Positions 8,016 to 17,484 of a stretch of 64,000 nucleotides of DNA are shown piece after piece. Both the position numbers and the translations under genes were made by a program. The stretch's first letter is position 1, and every line of letters begins with the position of its first letter. The notes under the pieces are model-generated. The model ran no database searches. It had not been told where the DNA came from and saw only the letters and a program-made list of their open reading frames with translations. This stretch comes from Symmachiella dynata (GTDB taxonomy: Bacteria; Planctomycetota; Planctomycetia; Planctomycetales; Planctomycetaceae): NCBI RefSeq assembly GCF_007747995.1, contig NZ_CP036276.1, positions 2,285,001 to 2,349,000 on the forward strand, in the 5' to 3' direction.

Positions 8016-9331
8016 GCCGACTCCTCCGTCTGTTCCACGAACCACTCGCGTCCCAGCGCCGCTGCTTGGTCAAGCAGGTCGCCGTCGCTGAAGGTTTTTT
8101 CTAATTCTCGTAGTTGTGTTTCCCACATTCCTCCCGAGATGGCCGGCAATTCCGGCGGAGCATCGTCGACAGCATCGGCATCGGAAATCGTTGCCGGTTG
8201 GGGGCGGGTTAATGCGGTCCAATATTCGGCGGCCAATTCTTCTTGAGGGGCCGAATCGAGGATCGATGCGACGTTGTCCGGCGAAATCATTCCCAAACTG
8301 CGAATGTAAATTTCGCGGTCGTGGAAATGCGCCCGGAGATGTTCATCAATGTCGTGTTGGAAATCGCTGTCGGCCAATAAGTCGCGACCATGGCCATAAC
8401 CGCGGACCTGCCAAGAGAGCAGCCAAGCCGTTTCGGTGGGATGTCGATGGACGGCGGCGACTGCTGTGGTGAGTGAAGTTAGTAATTCGTCGCGATCTGT
8501 GTGGGGGTGGACGGTGATTTCTACGGTTTCAAAACGCAGAGCAGCGGTCGGCACGAAGGTCAGTTCTACGTTGCCGGTTGCGTCGACTTCGACCAGCGTA
8601 CATCCGTGCTGTCCGGATTGCGCGGGGGCGATGCCTTGGGTTCCGCCGGGGTGGTGTGCGACGGCTTTATCCGCATACACGGTTCGCCGCGCATGGCCGG
8701 CATTCAGAACCCAATAACGGACAAGGTGTTCGTTGAATTCTTGTGTGGTCGATGATTTCGTGTCCGGTGCAGGGCGAACGTCGTTGGAGACCAATTCGTA
8801 TTCGGTCGTCGGTCCGTCAATGCGTTCTTCTTCGAACTGCCGCGCGATGGGCGGGAAGAAGTCTTCGTGTTGTCGAAACGCGATGGGGAATGGAGCATCG
8901 GCGGTTGTATGGATGTTCGCTGCCGACGGATAAATGGTGGCGATCACGGTTTCGTCGCGCGTGATCGATTGGGGCCGTTCACCACTCAAAATCGTAGTGT
9001 TTTTCGGCAGCGGCGGGAGCGACGACCAACAGGCGGCCGGGTCGGTCTGACCGGGGACGATGTAGACGTTGATCCCCTGTTCGTCTAATTCCTCAAGGCC
9101 GCGGAGCAGGGCGATTTCGGCGAGTAGGCTTTGGTCGGCCGCGTCGAAGCAGTTTCCGGTCAACAACAGAAAGTCGGCTTGTTCATCGACGGCGGTCCGC
9201 ACCAGTTGGCGAAACGCGGCGAGGGTGCTGTCTTCGGCAGTGGCACAAAGGTGCGGATCAGCGTAGTCGATCTGTTGGAGTTGATGGTCCAGTAACAGGT
9301 TGGCGGCATGAATGAATCGAAACGGCTGCAT
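8012..9331 (-). CDS. YhaO/SbcD-type metallophosphoesterase-fold protein lacking the metal ligands
   Basis: 439 residues from the ATG at 9331, which has AGGGAG about 12 bases upstream; the open frame runs to 9487 but that extension does not look coding. The fold is recognisable from its spacing: FIHAANLLLD at 6-15 sits where FIHxADxHLD is expected, LLLTGNCFDAAD at 55-66 where GDxFD is expected, VPGQTDP at 92-98 where PGNHDP is expected, and YWVLNAGHARR where YWALGHIHK is expected. At each motif the metal-binding Asp, Asn or His has been replaced (Asn11, Leu13, Asn60, Gln95, Thr96, and a missing final His). It is therefore probably a non-catalytic partner of the ATPase, with which it overlaps by 4 bp. 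The C-terminal half resembles the family's ATPase-docking region only loosely. Confidence 0.78.
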   Translation of the reverse strand: MQPFRFIHAANLLLDHQLQQIDYADPHLCATAEDSTLAAFRQLVRTAVDEQADFLLLTGNCFDAADQSLLAEIALLRGLEELDEQGINVYIVPGQTDPAACWSSLPPLPKNTTILSGERPQSITRDETVIATIYPSAANIHTTADAPFPIAFRQHEDFFPPIARQFEEERIDGPTTEYELVSNDVRPAPDTKSSTTQEFNEHLVRYWVLNAGHARRTVYADKAVAHHPGGTQGIAPAQSGQHGCTLVEVDATGNVELTFVPTAALRFETVEITVHPHTDRDELLTSLTTAVAAVHRHPTETAWLLSWQVRGYGHGRDLLADSDFQHDIDEHLRAHFHDREIYIRSLGMISPDNVASILDSAPQEELAAEYWTALTRPQPATISDADAVDDAPPELPAISGGMWETQLRELEKTFSDGDLLDQAAALGREWFVEQTEESA

Positions 9332-9523
9332 CGATAAATCGAACTCCCTTTCGTTATCGGCGTAGTGGGCGGGTTTGGGGGCATCAATGGCTGTAAACTC
9401 GCCGGGCACCCATTCCTTGGGTGCTGCACATGTGGTCGCGAAGTGTAACGGGGAGAGCGAATTGAGGAAAGGCCGATTTTGAGACAAGCGGGCCCACGCG
9501 ATTTTAGCGGAGGCCGCTTTACT

Positions 9524-10252
9524 TCAAAGACTCGGGTCCGGAGTCGGCTTCAAAGCGGGGGGCAGCGGCATCATGTTGAGTTGAGGCGATGCTCCCTTGA
9601 AGGGGGACCAGGCGGGGTCTTGCTTGATTTGTGGGGAGTAGATCGGATCTGTCAACATCTGGGCCGTTTGTTGATAACTCTTCAAACCCGCTTGGCTGAT
9701 CAGCGTGGAACGCAGTGAGAGAAATTGCAAACGAGGCATATCACTAAGGAAGGCGAGTCCCGCATCGCTGACACGCGTGGCGTCGAGCACGAGATAGGTA
9801 AGGTTTGTCAACTCCTGCAATTGCCGCAATCCCGCGTTGGTGATTTGTGTGAGCCGCAGATTGAGTCCTTCCAGCTTTGGCAATTCACGCAGGTGGGCGA
9901 GTCCCTCGTCGCTGATACGAGTTTGTGCCAATGACAAATTTTGCAGATGCTCAAAGAGTTGGAGCTGTTGTAAATGTTCGTCTCCAATGCGGGGGCCATT
10001 CAGCTCAACGCGAACCACCCGTTCGAACAATGTTAGGTAGTCGTCATGGATGGCGTCGGGGATCCAAAAGGGACGCATCATTCTGGTTTCCGCGGAACCA
10101 CCCAACTTCTCGATCTTGGCGACCACGCGTTGTTCAATGAAATAGGGGGCGCAGGCCTTCAGTCCGAGACCGAAGACAAACACAGTGATGCCGCTAATCA
10201 GTAGCGCGCGCAGGCTGATCGCAGGAAATTTGAATTTTGCTGACTTAGACAC
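9524..10252 (-). CDS. Membrane-anchored leucine-rich-repeat protein
   Basis: 242 residues from a GTG at 10252, chosen because AGGAG lies 8 bases upstream; a GTG at 10270 is the alternative. One N-terminal transmembrane segment (LLISGITVFVFGLGLKA) is followed by about five leucine-rich repeats of the planctomycete type, with units such as LSLAQTRISDEGLAHLRELP, and a Pro-rich tail. The repeats probably form a protein-binding solenoid outside the membrane. A related but larger protein is encoded at 22783-23814. It lies between the SbcCD-like operon and the DUF1501 gene, all on the minus strand. No enzymatic motif is visible. Confidence 0.72.
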   Translation of the reverse strand: MSKSAKFKFPAISLRALLISGITVFVFGLGLKACAPYFIEQRVVAKIEKLGGSAETRMMRPFWIPDAIHDDYLTLFERVVRVELNGPRIGDEHLQQLQLFEHLQNLSLAQTRISDEGLAHLRELPKLEGLNLRLTQITNAGLRQLQELTNLTYLVLDATRVSDAGLAFLSDMPRLQFLSLRSTLISQAGLKSYQQTAQMLTDPIYSPQIKQDPAWSPFKGASPQLNMMPLPPALKPTPDPSL

Positions 10253-10441
10253 GACCGACACTCCTGGCACCGATGTCGAACAATTGCTCGTTCGGATCGA
10301 TGAGTTGCTAATCTTTTACGCACTCAGCAAAACAATAAACACCGCGTGGTGTGATTGGTTTCGCTGATCTTCGGCGGGAAACCGGACGATTCGCAAATTG
10401 CGTCGCCGGCTGGTTTCGGGGGAAGGCGTATTGTGCAACTC
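10253..10441. other. Intergenic spacer, nothing recognised
   Basis: About 190 bp between two minus-strand genes. It contains short frames with no coding character and no clear hairpin. Confidence 0.4.
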
Positions 10442-11908
10442 TTATGCCAAGATTTCATGAACAACCCGGCCGTGAATATCGGTCAGGCGAAAATCGCGGC
10501 CTTGGAAGCGGTGCGTCAGTCGTTCGTGGTTGATGCCTAGGCAATGCAAAATGGTGGCATTGAGATCGTGGATGTGCACGGGATTTTCGACGACGTTGTA
10601 GCTGAAATCGTCGGTTTCGCCGTAAACGATGCCCGGTTTGACACCGCCGCCGGCCATCCAGACTGTGAAGCAGCGGGGATGATGGTCGCGGCCGTAATTG
10701 GTTTTGGTCAACGTGCCTTGGCAATAGACCGTGCGGCCGAATTCGCCGCCCCAGATGACCAACGTATCATCCAGCATGCCGCGTTGTTTGAGGTCTTTGA
10801 GCAGAGCGGCGCTGCCTTGGTCGACATCGCCGCATTGTGAACGAATATCTTTGGGAAGATTGCCATGTTGGTCCCAACCTCGAATGAAGACTTGCACGAA
10901 GCGGACATTGCGTTCCGCGAGTCGACGAGCCAATAAACAGTTGGCAGCAAATGTGCCCGGTTTGTGGACATCGGGACCGTACATGTCGAGCGTGGCCTGG
11001 GTTTCGCCGGAGATGTCGGTCAATTCGGGAACCGACGTCTGCATCTTGTAGGCCATTTCGTATTGCGCGATGCGGGCGTTGATTTCCGGATCGCCGACAG
11101 CGGCAAATTGTTGTTCGTTCAACTTGGCGAGCGTGTCGAGCATGTTCCGACGCACATCCGGTGAGACGCCGGGAGGGTTGGACAAATACAAAACGGGATC
11201 GCCTTGCGAACGCAGGCTCACCCCTTGAAAGCGCGAAGGCAACCAACCCGCGCCCCACAATCGGGCATACAGGGCTTGCGCATCGCGTTTCGCACTCCAG
11301 GAGGAATGTAGTACGACGAAGCTGGGCAGATTCCTTGATGACTCACCCAAGCCATAGGAGAGCCACGCGCCCATACTGGGGCGTCCGGGAAGTTGCGCGC
11401 CGGTTTGAATGTAGGTGATCGCCGGGTCGTGGTTGATGGCTTCGGTGTTGACGGTCTTGATGATCGCCATGTCGTCGACCATTTTTGCGGTGTGCGGCAA
11501 CAGTTCGCTGACCCACGCGCCCGATTGGCCATGTTGTTTGAAATTGAACATCGTTGGAGCGATGGGCAATCGTTTTTGGCCCGAGGTCATGGTGGTGATC
11601 CGCTGACCTTTGCGGACCGAATCGGGAAGATCCTTGTCGAACATCTCAGCCATGTTGGGCTTGTAGTCGTACATGTCCAATTGCGAGGGAGCGCCCGACA
11701 TGAACAAGTAGATGACCCGTTTGGCCTTAGCATGAAAATGCGGTTGGCCGAGTATGCCATGGTCGGCTGTCTCGGTGGCCGATGTCGGAGCAGCGAACAG
11801 CTCCGGATTTAACGTCGACGCCAAGGCGGCTGTCCCAATTCCCGTAGCGGTCCGTCCGAAAAAATGCCGGCGGGTTTGTAACAGATGCGGATCGAATAGG
11901 TTGTTCAT
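10442..11908 (-). CDS. DUF1501 (sulfatase-fold) protein with Tat signal
   Basis: 488 residues. The N-terminus has the twin-arginine motif [14 protein letters not shown], followed by a hydrophobic stretch and AAPT, so export in folded form is expected. The body has DUF1501 family landmarks: [45 protein letters not shown], the [16 protein letters not shown] stretch and [18 protein letters not shown]1501 has an alkaline-phosphatase/sulfatase-like fold but its biochemical role is unknown. In planctomycetes it is normally paired with a DUF1549/DUF1553 cytochrome-type gene. Here that gene lies immediately upstream on the same strand, with an inverted-repeat element between them. Confidence 0.9.
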   Translation of the reverse strand: MNNLFDPHLLQTRRHFFGRTATGIGTAALASTLNPELFAAPTSATETADHGILGQPHFHAKAKRVIYLFMSGAPSQLDMYDYKPNMAEMFDKDLPDSVRKGQRITTMTSGQKRLPIAPTMFNFKQHGQSGAWVSELLPHTAKMVDDMAIIKTVNTEAINHDPAITYIQTGAQLPGRPSMGAWLSYGLGESSRNLPSFVVLHSSWSAKRDAQALYARLWGAGWLPSRFQGVSLRSQGDPVLYLSNPPGVSPDVRRNMLDTLAKLNEQQFAAVGDPEINARIAQYEMAYKMQTSVPELTDISGETQATLDMYGPDVHKPGTFAANCLLARRLAERNVRFVQVFIRGWDQHGNLPKDIRSQCGDVDQGSAALLKDLKQRGMLDDTLVIWGGEFGRTVYCQGTLTKTNYGRDHHPRCFTVWMAGGGVKPGIVYGETDDFSYNVVENPVHIHDLNATILHCLGINHERLTHRFQGRDFRLTDIHGRVVHEILA

Positions 11909-11990
11909 GTTTTATCCCGATGCGTCAGGTTCACGGGCAGCGCCGGTGAAGGAGGTGTCTGTGTATTAGCGCTGGTCGTTCATATGAGTT

Positions 11991-12144
11991 TTCACCACGG
12001 AGGCACGGAGGACACGGAGAAAATTAGGCTGTAGGCTGTAGGCTGTAGGAATTGACGTTCGCTGATCAGGTCCTTGACTAAAGTCTACAGACTAAAGCCT
12101 ACGGCCTCTTTCTGTCTCCGTGTCCTCCGTGCCTCCGTGGTGAA
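11991..12144. repeat. CACGGAGG-type inverted-repeat element, complete copy
   Basis: Perfect 29-bp inverted arms at 11991-12019 and 12116-12144 flank 96 bp of spacer. Each arm is itself an approximately 8-bp periodic array (CACGGAGG, CACGGAGG, ACACGGAG). Inside the arms a second inverted pair carries TAGGCTGTAGGCTGTAGG on one side and CTAAAGCCTACGGCC on the other. A second two-armed copy is at 59556-59702 and a one-armed copy near 47309-47373. Confidence 0.85.
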
Positions 12145-12153
12145 CTATTATCG

Positions 12154-15100
12154 CTACCCTTTAGTCAGTGTTTCGTTGAGGTTCAGGATCGTGTTGGCGA
12201 TGATTGTCCAGGCGGCGAGTTCGGCGGGGTTGAGTTGGGTGTTCCGCGGTGCTTCGCCGACTGAGAGGAGTTTTTCCGCCGCTTCACGGTCTTGCTGATA
12301 CGTGGCCAATTGCTCTTTCAAGAGATCCATGAAAAGTTGGGCTTCGTTCTTGTTGGGGTGCCGTGCGGTGGCGGCGCGGAAGGCGAATTCGATGCGCGAC
12401 TTGGCGTCTGTTCCCCCTTCGGTCATGATCCGCTCGGCGAATTTCCGGGCCGCTTCGACGTATTGTTCGTCGTTGAGCAGCACCAGCGCTTGTAGCGGTG
12501 TATTGGTTCGCGCGCGGCGGACGGTGCATGATTCTCGCGACGGGGCATCGAAGGTGATCATCGATGGTGGGGGAGCTGTTCGTTTCCAAAAGATGTACAG
12601 GCTCCGGCGATACAGTTTGTCGCCGTTGTCGCGGACGAAGTTCACCGTGTTGCTTCCCGAATAGCCGACGGCTTTCCAGATGCCGGCCGGTTGATAGGGG
12701 CGGACGCTTTTGCCGCCGATTTTTTCGACGATCGTGCCGCTCAGGAATAACGCATTGTCACGCAGCATTTCGGCGTCGAGGCGGAATCGTGGTCCGCGGG
12801 CCAACAGTCGGTTTTGCGGATCGTGGGCGTGCGACTCGGGCGTGATGTTTGATGATTGGCGGTACGTGCCGGACATCACAATCAACTTCTGCATCCGTTT
12901 GACATCCCAACCGGTCCCGATGAACTCGGTGGCGAGCCAATCGAGCAGTCGTGGATGGGAGGGCCATTCGCCTTGCGAGCCGAAGTCTTCGGCCGTCTTG
13001 ACGATGCCGGTGCCGAAGAAATGTTGCCAGTAGCGATTAACAGTGACCCGCGCGGTGAGCGGATGCTCGGGAGCGACCAGCCATTGCGCCAAGGCCAGCC
13101 GATTTTTGGGGGCGTTTTCCGGCAGTGGCGGCATTGAGGCGGGGACACCCATCTCGACTTTTTCGCCCGGTTTGGTGTATTCGCCTCGTTCGAGAACAAA
13201 ACAATCCCGCGGCTCTTCACGGTCTTTCATGATCATGGTGGCGGGAATGGCATCGACGAGCGTTTTACGTTCTTGATTCAACTTTGCCAGTTCGTCGCTC
13301 AATTGTTGCCACTCGGGCGAGGAGTTGCGGCGGAAGTAGTCGCGCAGTTGTTTCTTTTCATCATCGCTGCGATTCTCGTCGGACTTCGCCAGAATGGGCG
13401 TAATTTGTAAGACCTCGGAGTTCGAATTTTCGATCGTCTTATCGAAGTAGAATTCGTGCCGGGAACCGTAGTTGACGACTTTAAGCAGGATTTCGTTTTT
13501 GCCTTGTTGTAGGTCGACCGTCACACGTTCTTGGTCGGGAGCGACCGTGCGTTGGACGTCTTTGGCCAAGACTTCCTGTCCGTTGACCCACATCTTGATC
13601 CCATCGTCGCTGCCGAGCCGGAAGGTCGCGCGGCGGGGCGAAGGGGCATCGATTGTGCGGTACAGATAGGTCGCGCAGTTGGTCCCGTCGAGCCGGTGGG
13701 ATTTCCCGTCTTTGAATTTGGGGCGGCTGGCCCAGGCGATTTTGTCGTCGTTGTATTTCGCCGTCAGGTCGACTGCGGATTCGGGGGCATAAGCCGTTTC
13801 GAAGGCTGCTTTGCCGCTTTCGGCTTCAAAGGGACCGGCCAAATGCCAGTCCGCGACCTTGGCGGGCAGTACCGCGCCATCATCGGTGATGGAGAGACGG
13901 AAGCGTCCGATGGCATGGTTGTCCCACTTCGACTGTTGCTTCAATTTGATTTTGAGAATCGTGCCTCCTGTGAAGCCGAACGGTTCCGTTGGCAGGAAAA
14001 AGGCGGTACGGTCTTCGTGCCGTTTGCCGCCATCGACCGCCCAGCCATTGTCGTCGCCGAAGTCGCCATCGATTGCCTTGGCAATGAAATATTTGCCGTC
14101 GGCCTGTGAAAAGTCAGCGAGAGCCTTGGCGAATTTAATCGGTTGGAATTTTTCCGGATCGCTGACCGGCGCGATCTCAGCTTCGAATTCGGTGAGCAGA
14201 AAGTTTCCGTTGCCGGCGCGTCCGGGACCGTTGTCGGCCAAACTTTCGTGCGTCAAAGCTTCTAGACGCATGGCGGTGATCCCTGGCATCTCGATTTGCG
14301 TGATGATTTCGTAGTCATCTTTAGCGGGATTCTCGCCGCTGGCTAATACGGATGAGTCCTCTAATGAGCTCAGTGTTGAGCCGCCTGATGAGGTGAATTG
14401 TTGTGGGTTTAACATCTGCCAACGGTCGCGGAGTTGTTCGCTCCACTCGGTTTCCCAGACGGTTTGAGCGGCATCGACTTCAGGCAGCGGACCGTCGACC
14501 AAGGCTTTTTTCTGAGCGATCGCCGCATCCAATTCCGTTTGCCGCGCCATTTGATCTGGTGTGGGGACCTTCATAACCGGCGGTGGCAACAGGGCGTTGC
14601 CATCCATCGGGTTTTCGTCGATGTTGTTGTAATAAGCGAAGAGTTGATAGAACTCTTTTTGCGTGAATGGATCGAATTTGTGGTCGTGACAAACCGCGCA
14701 GCCCAGCGTCATGCCCATCCAGACTGTTGAAAGTGTTTCCACACGATCCACGGCGTAGCGAACGCGGTATTCCTCGGCAATCGATCCCCCTTCGCTGGTC
14801 GTGACGTTGCAGCGATTGAAACCGGTGGCGATTTTTTGCGACATCGTTGCTTCGGGAAGCAAATCGCCAGCGAGTTGCTCAACCGTGAATTGGTCAAACG
14901 GCATGTTGTCGTTGAACGCGTTGATGACCCAATCGCGATAGGGCCACAGCGAACGTTCGTTGTCGAGATGCAAACCGTGGGTATCGCCATACCGCGCCGC
15001 ATCGAGCCAAAATCGGCCTAAGTGTTCACCATACCGCGGCGACGCCAATAACCGGTCGACGACTTTCTCGTAAGCATCGGGAGCGTCATCAGCGAGAAAA

Positions 15101-15702
15101 GCATCGACCTCGGCAATCGTGGGCGGTAACCCAGTCAGGTCGAAGGTGACGCGGCGGATCAGCGTCTCTTTAGCGGCTTCGGGAGCGGGGGTGAGTCCTT
15201 CGTTTTCCAGCCGCGCGACCACGAAGTTATCGATGGGATTTTTGACGGCTGCTTTGTGTTCGACAGCGGGAACGGCCGGTTGTTGAGGCGTATCGAACGA
15301 CCAATGACCCCGCCACTCGGCGCCTTGATCGATCCATTTTTTGATGGATTCAATTTGTTCCGGCTTGAGTTGTTTGGCAAAGTCCTCCGGCGGCATCTGC
15401 AGGGCAGGGTCTTTCGACGAGATGCGTTGGTACAGCTGACTTTCGCTGCTCTTGCCGGGAACGATCGCGAGTTCACCATCGCTAAGTTCACCAAAGGCCC
15501 CTTCTTGGGTGTCCAACCGCCAGTCGGTCTGCCGCTGATTGGCATCGGGACCATGGCATTCGAAGCAGATGTTGGAAAAGACTGATCGCACATCGCGATT
15601 GAAATCGACCTCCGGTTCAGCGGCCGAAAGATCGGTGGCTGCTAGCAGGCCGGCAGAGGCGGCGAGAACAAACCAAATTCCGGAGCGAGGGGTTGTGTGC
15701 AT
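12154..15702 (-). CDS. Planctomycete cytochrome (PSCyt1) - DUF1549 - DUF1553 secreted protein
   Basis: 1182 residues from the ATG at 15702; a TTG at 15714 is less likely. A Sec-type signal is followed by a cytochrome-like domain with one haem site, CFECH, in NICFECHGPDANQRQTDWRLD. Next comes DUF1549 (from FVVARLENEGLTPAPEA through SPRYGEHLGRFWLDAARYGDTHG and GCAVCHDHKFDPFTQ, which supplies a second CxxCH). A central beta-rich region resembles a sugar-binding or lectin-type domain. The C-terminal DUF1553 follows (RLALAQWLVAPEHPLTARVTVNRYWQHFFGTGI). This is the classic planctomycete multidomain protein, usually co-transcribed with DUF1501. It is probably periplasmic or surface-located and possibly tied to polymer breakdown; its actual reaction is unknown. 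Confidence 0.93.
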   Translation of the reverse strand: MHTTPRSGIWFVLAASAGLLAATDLSAAEPEVDFNRDVRSVFSNICFECHGPDANQRQTDWRLDTQEGAFGELSDGELAIVPGKSSESQLYQRISSKDPALQMPPEDFAKQLKPEQIESIKKWIDQGAEWRGHWSFDTPQQPAVPAVEHKAAVKNPIDNFVVARLENEGLTPAPEAAKETLIRRVTFDLTGLPPTIAEVDAFLADDAPDAYEKVVDRLLASPRYGEHLGRFWLDAARYGDTHGLHLDNERSLWPYRDWVINAFNDNMPFDQFTVEQLAGDLLPEATMSQKIATGFNRCNVTTSEGGSIAEEYRVRYAVDRVETLSTVWMGMTLGCAVCHDHKFDPFTQKEFYQLFAYYNNIDENPMDGNALLPPPVMKVPTPDQMARQTELDAAIAQKKALVDGPLPEVDAAQTVWETEWSEQLRDRWQMLNPQQFTSSGGSTLSSLEDSSVLASGENPAKDDYEIITQIEMPGITAMRLEALTHESLADNGPGRAGNGNFLLTEFEAEIAPVSDPEKFQPIKFAKALADFSQADGKYFIAKAIDGDFGDDNGWAVDGGKRHEDRTAFFLPTEPFGFTGGTILKIKLKQQSKWDNHAIGRFRLSITDDGAVLPAKVADWHLAGPFEAESGKAAFETAYAPESAVDLTAKYNDDKIAWASRPKFKDGKSHRLDGTNCATYLYRTIDAPSPRRATFRLGSDDGIKMWVNGQEVLAKDVQRTVAPDQERVTVDLQQGKNEILLKVVNYGSRHEFYFDKTIENSNSEVLQITPILAKSDENRSDDEKKQLRDYFRRNSSPEWQQLSDELAKLNQERKTLVDAIPATMIMKDREEPRDCFVLERGEYTKPGEKVEMGVPASMPPLPENAPKNRLALAQWLVAPEHPLTARVTVNRYWQHFFGTGIVKTAEDFGSQGEWPSHPRLLDWLATEFIGTGWDVKRMQKLIVMSGTYRQSSNITPESHAHDPQNRLLARGPRFRLDAEMLRDNALFLSGTIVEKIGGKSVRPYQPAGIWKAVGYSGSNTVNFVRDNGDKLYRRSLYIFWKRTAPPPSMITFDAPSRESCTVRRARTNTPLQALVLLNDEQYVEAARKFAERIMTEGGTDAKSRIEFAFRAATARHPNKNEAQLFMDLLKEQLATYQQDREAAEKLLSVGEAPRNTQLNPAELAAWTIIANTILNLNETLTKG

Positions 15703-15907
15703 GGTCGTATCCAAAAAAATGCTCAGCAGATGGAGTACTACGCGATATCGGCCAGCCGATCAGGCAACGGAGGGCGTTTTTGGGCGGGTGACTGCGGCAG
15801 GGAATCTCGCCTGCGCAGTCGATCGACCGTGGTATTTATTATAAACGGCGATAGGGGGGATGTGAACTGCGAGCGGGAAATATCGGGGCTAATTGAACCA
15901 TCGCCGG
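15703..15907. other. Intergenic spacer, probable promoter region
   Basis: About 205 bp upstream of the minus-strand cytochrome/DUF1549 gene. It contains an AT-rich patch (TTTATTATAAACG near 15835) but no clear motif or hairpin. Confidence 0.35.
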
Positions 15908-16318
15908 TTATAAAAGTTTCGAGCGCCAACCTTGCTTTTCGCATTGATACGCCTGAACCGTAACCGGCTCTCCTTCGCCCTCCAGGAGAATTTCGACTGG
16001 GCTGGTATATTTTCGATTGTGCCTTTTCAGGACGATCCCGGTCCGATTTTCAAATTCGCCGTCAATTATGCGGACCGTGTTTCCCTGCCTTAGCAAAGTC
16101 AGATGGTATTCTACGCCAAGCATCACTCCAAAAATGAGTGCCATTGCCACCCACATAAATAACGGACCTAGAATCACGTGAAGCGCAATCGAGATTGCAG
16201 CTTCCGTATTGGACGCGTCGTTTGGAAGTTGTCGATAAGCGCCCAATCCGCCAATCAATGCAGGCAAGCCGATGGTGATGAAAATTATCCAGATGAGTGG
16301 CGGATGTTGACTTCGCAT
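15908..16318 (-). CDS. Small membrane protein with two helices and a beta-rich tail
   Basis: 136 residues starting at an ATG. Two transmembrane segments are clear (PPLIWIIFITIGLPALIGGLG and ALHVILGPLFMWVAMALIFG). They are followed by a roughly 70-residue soluble tail predicted to be beta-rich (GNTVRIIDGEFENRTGIVLK), with a Lys/Arg-rich patch. No family is recognised. It stands alone on the minus strand, between the DUF1549 gene and another small membrane protein. Confidence 0.6.
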   Translation of the reverse strand: MRSQHPPLIWIIFITIGLPALIGGLGAYRQLPNDASNTEAAISIALHVILGPLFMWVAMALIFGVMLGVEYHLTLLRQGNTVRIIDGEFENRTGIVLKRHNRKYTSPVEILLEGEGEPVTVQAYQCEKQGWRSKLL

Positions 16319-16409
16319 GAGGGACTTTGTTCTACAAATACATAGTCGTTTAAATCCGTTGAGTAGGATTCAATTGAACGTGCGTATCAGAGACCTGATT
16401 CTTTCTGGT

Positions 16410-16985
16410 TTATTTCTCTGGCTGTCGATCTTCCCAGCGTCCGGCAAAACCGGTGTCACTCCACTCTCGTAATGTTTCAAGAATTTGAAAGTCGTGACGT
16501 TCCCGCATGACCGTTGGTGTTGTGAGTGAAACGAAGAGTTGTTTGGCCTCCAGCGGTTTTGGGAAATGCTTGTAGATTTCTATTTGCGCATCAGGCGTCA
16601 GACGCCAGATCACGCGACCGGGCCGATTTTCGTTGTCGCCGGCTCCTCGCACCACGCCGTAACCGTCGATGGATTGCATCGTGGGATTTGCTGCCCAAAG
16701 ATGTTCGTGCGTCGCCTCCACGTGCGCAGCGTACCATCGGGAACAGGAGGTTTCGCGGAATGTGCTGGTTAATTGTCCCAGCGGTGATGTGACGTCGGTC
16801 CGTTCGAGCCGACAGACGGCGCACGTATGCCGGTGTCGCTGCCATGCCGGCGTGCTCAGCAGCATCGCCGTCAGAAATACCAGCACCATGGCGACGACGG
16901 CCCATTCGTTGATCGTGAGAAAGCACCAGCGCCGCTCGCGGGGTTTGGGGCTTATCACTCCGGTATCAATTCGTGATTCATTCAT
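16410..16985 (-). CDS. Single-pass membrane protein of unknown function
   Basis: 191 residues. After a polar N-terminus there is one transmembrane helix (INEWAVVAMVLVFLTAMLLS), then HTCAVCRLERTD with a CxxC pair. A soluble domain follows with Trp/His-rich stretches (SRWYAAHVEATHEHLWA). The CxxC just after the membrane could bind metal or be redox-active, but no family is recognised. It is divergent from the DUF167 gene at 17113. Confidence 0.6.
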   Translation of the reverse strand: MNESRIDTGVISPKPRERRWCFLTINEWAVVAMVLVFLTAMLLSTPAWQRHRHTCAVCRLERTDVTSPLGQLTSTFRETSCSRWYAAHVEATHEHLWAANPTMQSIDGYGVVRGAGDNENRPGRVIWRLTPDAQIEIYKHFPKPLEAKQLFVSLTTPTVMRERHDFQILETLREWSDTGFAGRWEDRQPEK

Positions 16986-17112
16986 GTTTGCAGGACCAGT
17001 TTTTTTGTACCCTTGAATTCTAACAATGCATTCCGCAGTCTGTCACTTTTTTTCACAATCAGAGCGCGGCTCATCCGCGCATCGCCGTCACCCGTTTGTT
17101 ACGATATTCCAC

Positions 17113-17415
17113 ATGATCGACATCGAACCCACCACCGACGGCGTGCTGCTTCCCATTCGTGCGCAAGCCGGCGCGCGGAAGAATGGCGTGGTGGGGGTGC
17201 ATGATGGGCGGTTGAAGGTGGCGGTCACGCAGGCGCCGGAAAAAGGGAAGGCGAATGGGGCCATTCAAAAGGTGTTGGCGGCGGCGCTGGGACTGAAGAA
17301 ATCGCAGGTGGAATTGGTGGTGGGGCCGACCTCGTCGCAAAAAAAATTCCGCCTCACCGGCGTCACTGCCGACGCATTGCGAGAACGGATTGCCGTCCTC
17401 TTTGCTGAAATTTAA
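17113..17415 (+). CDS. DUF167 (YggU) family protein
   Basis: 100 residues from the ATG at 17113, the usual length for the family; the open frame extends 29 codons further but that part is not family-like. Family landmarks are present: LPIRAQAGARKNGVVGVHDGRLKV, then APEKGKANGAIQKVLAAALG and VELVVGPTSSQKKFRL. DUF167 proteins are small conserved alpha/beta proteins of unknown function. It precedes the dehydrogenase at 17485 by 69 bp and may share its transcript. Confidence 0.85.
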   Translation: MIDIEPTTDGVLLPIRAQAGARKNGVVGVHDGRLKVAVTQAPEKGKANGAIQKVLAAALGLKKSQVELVVGPTSSQKKFRLTGVTADALRERIAVLFAEI

Positions 17416-17484
17416 AAACTCCCAAACCGACGGCTTTGCCGTCGCTCACAGGATTCATAATCACAAAAACTAAGGATCAACAGC

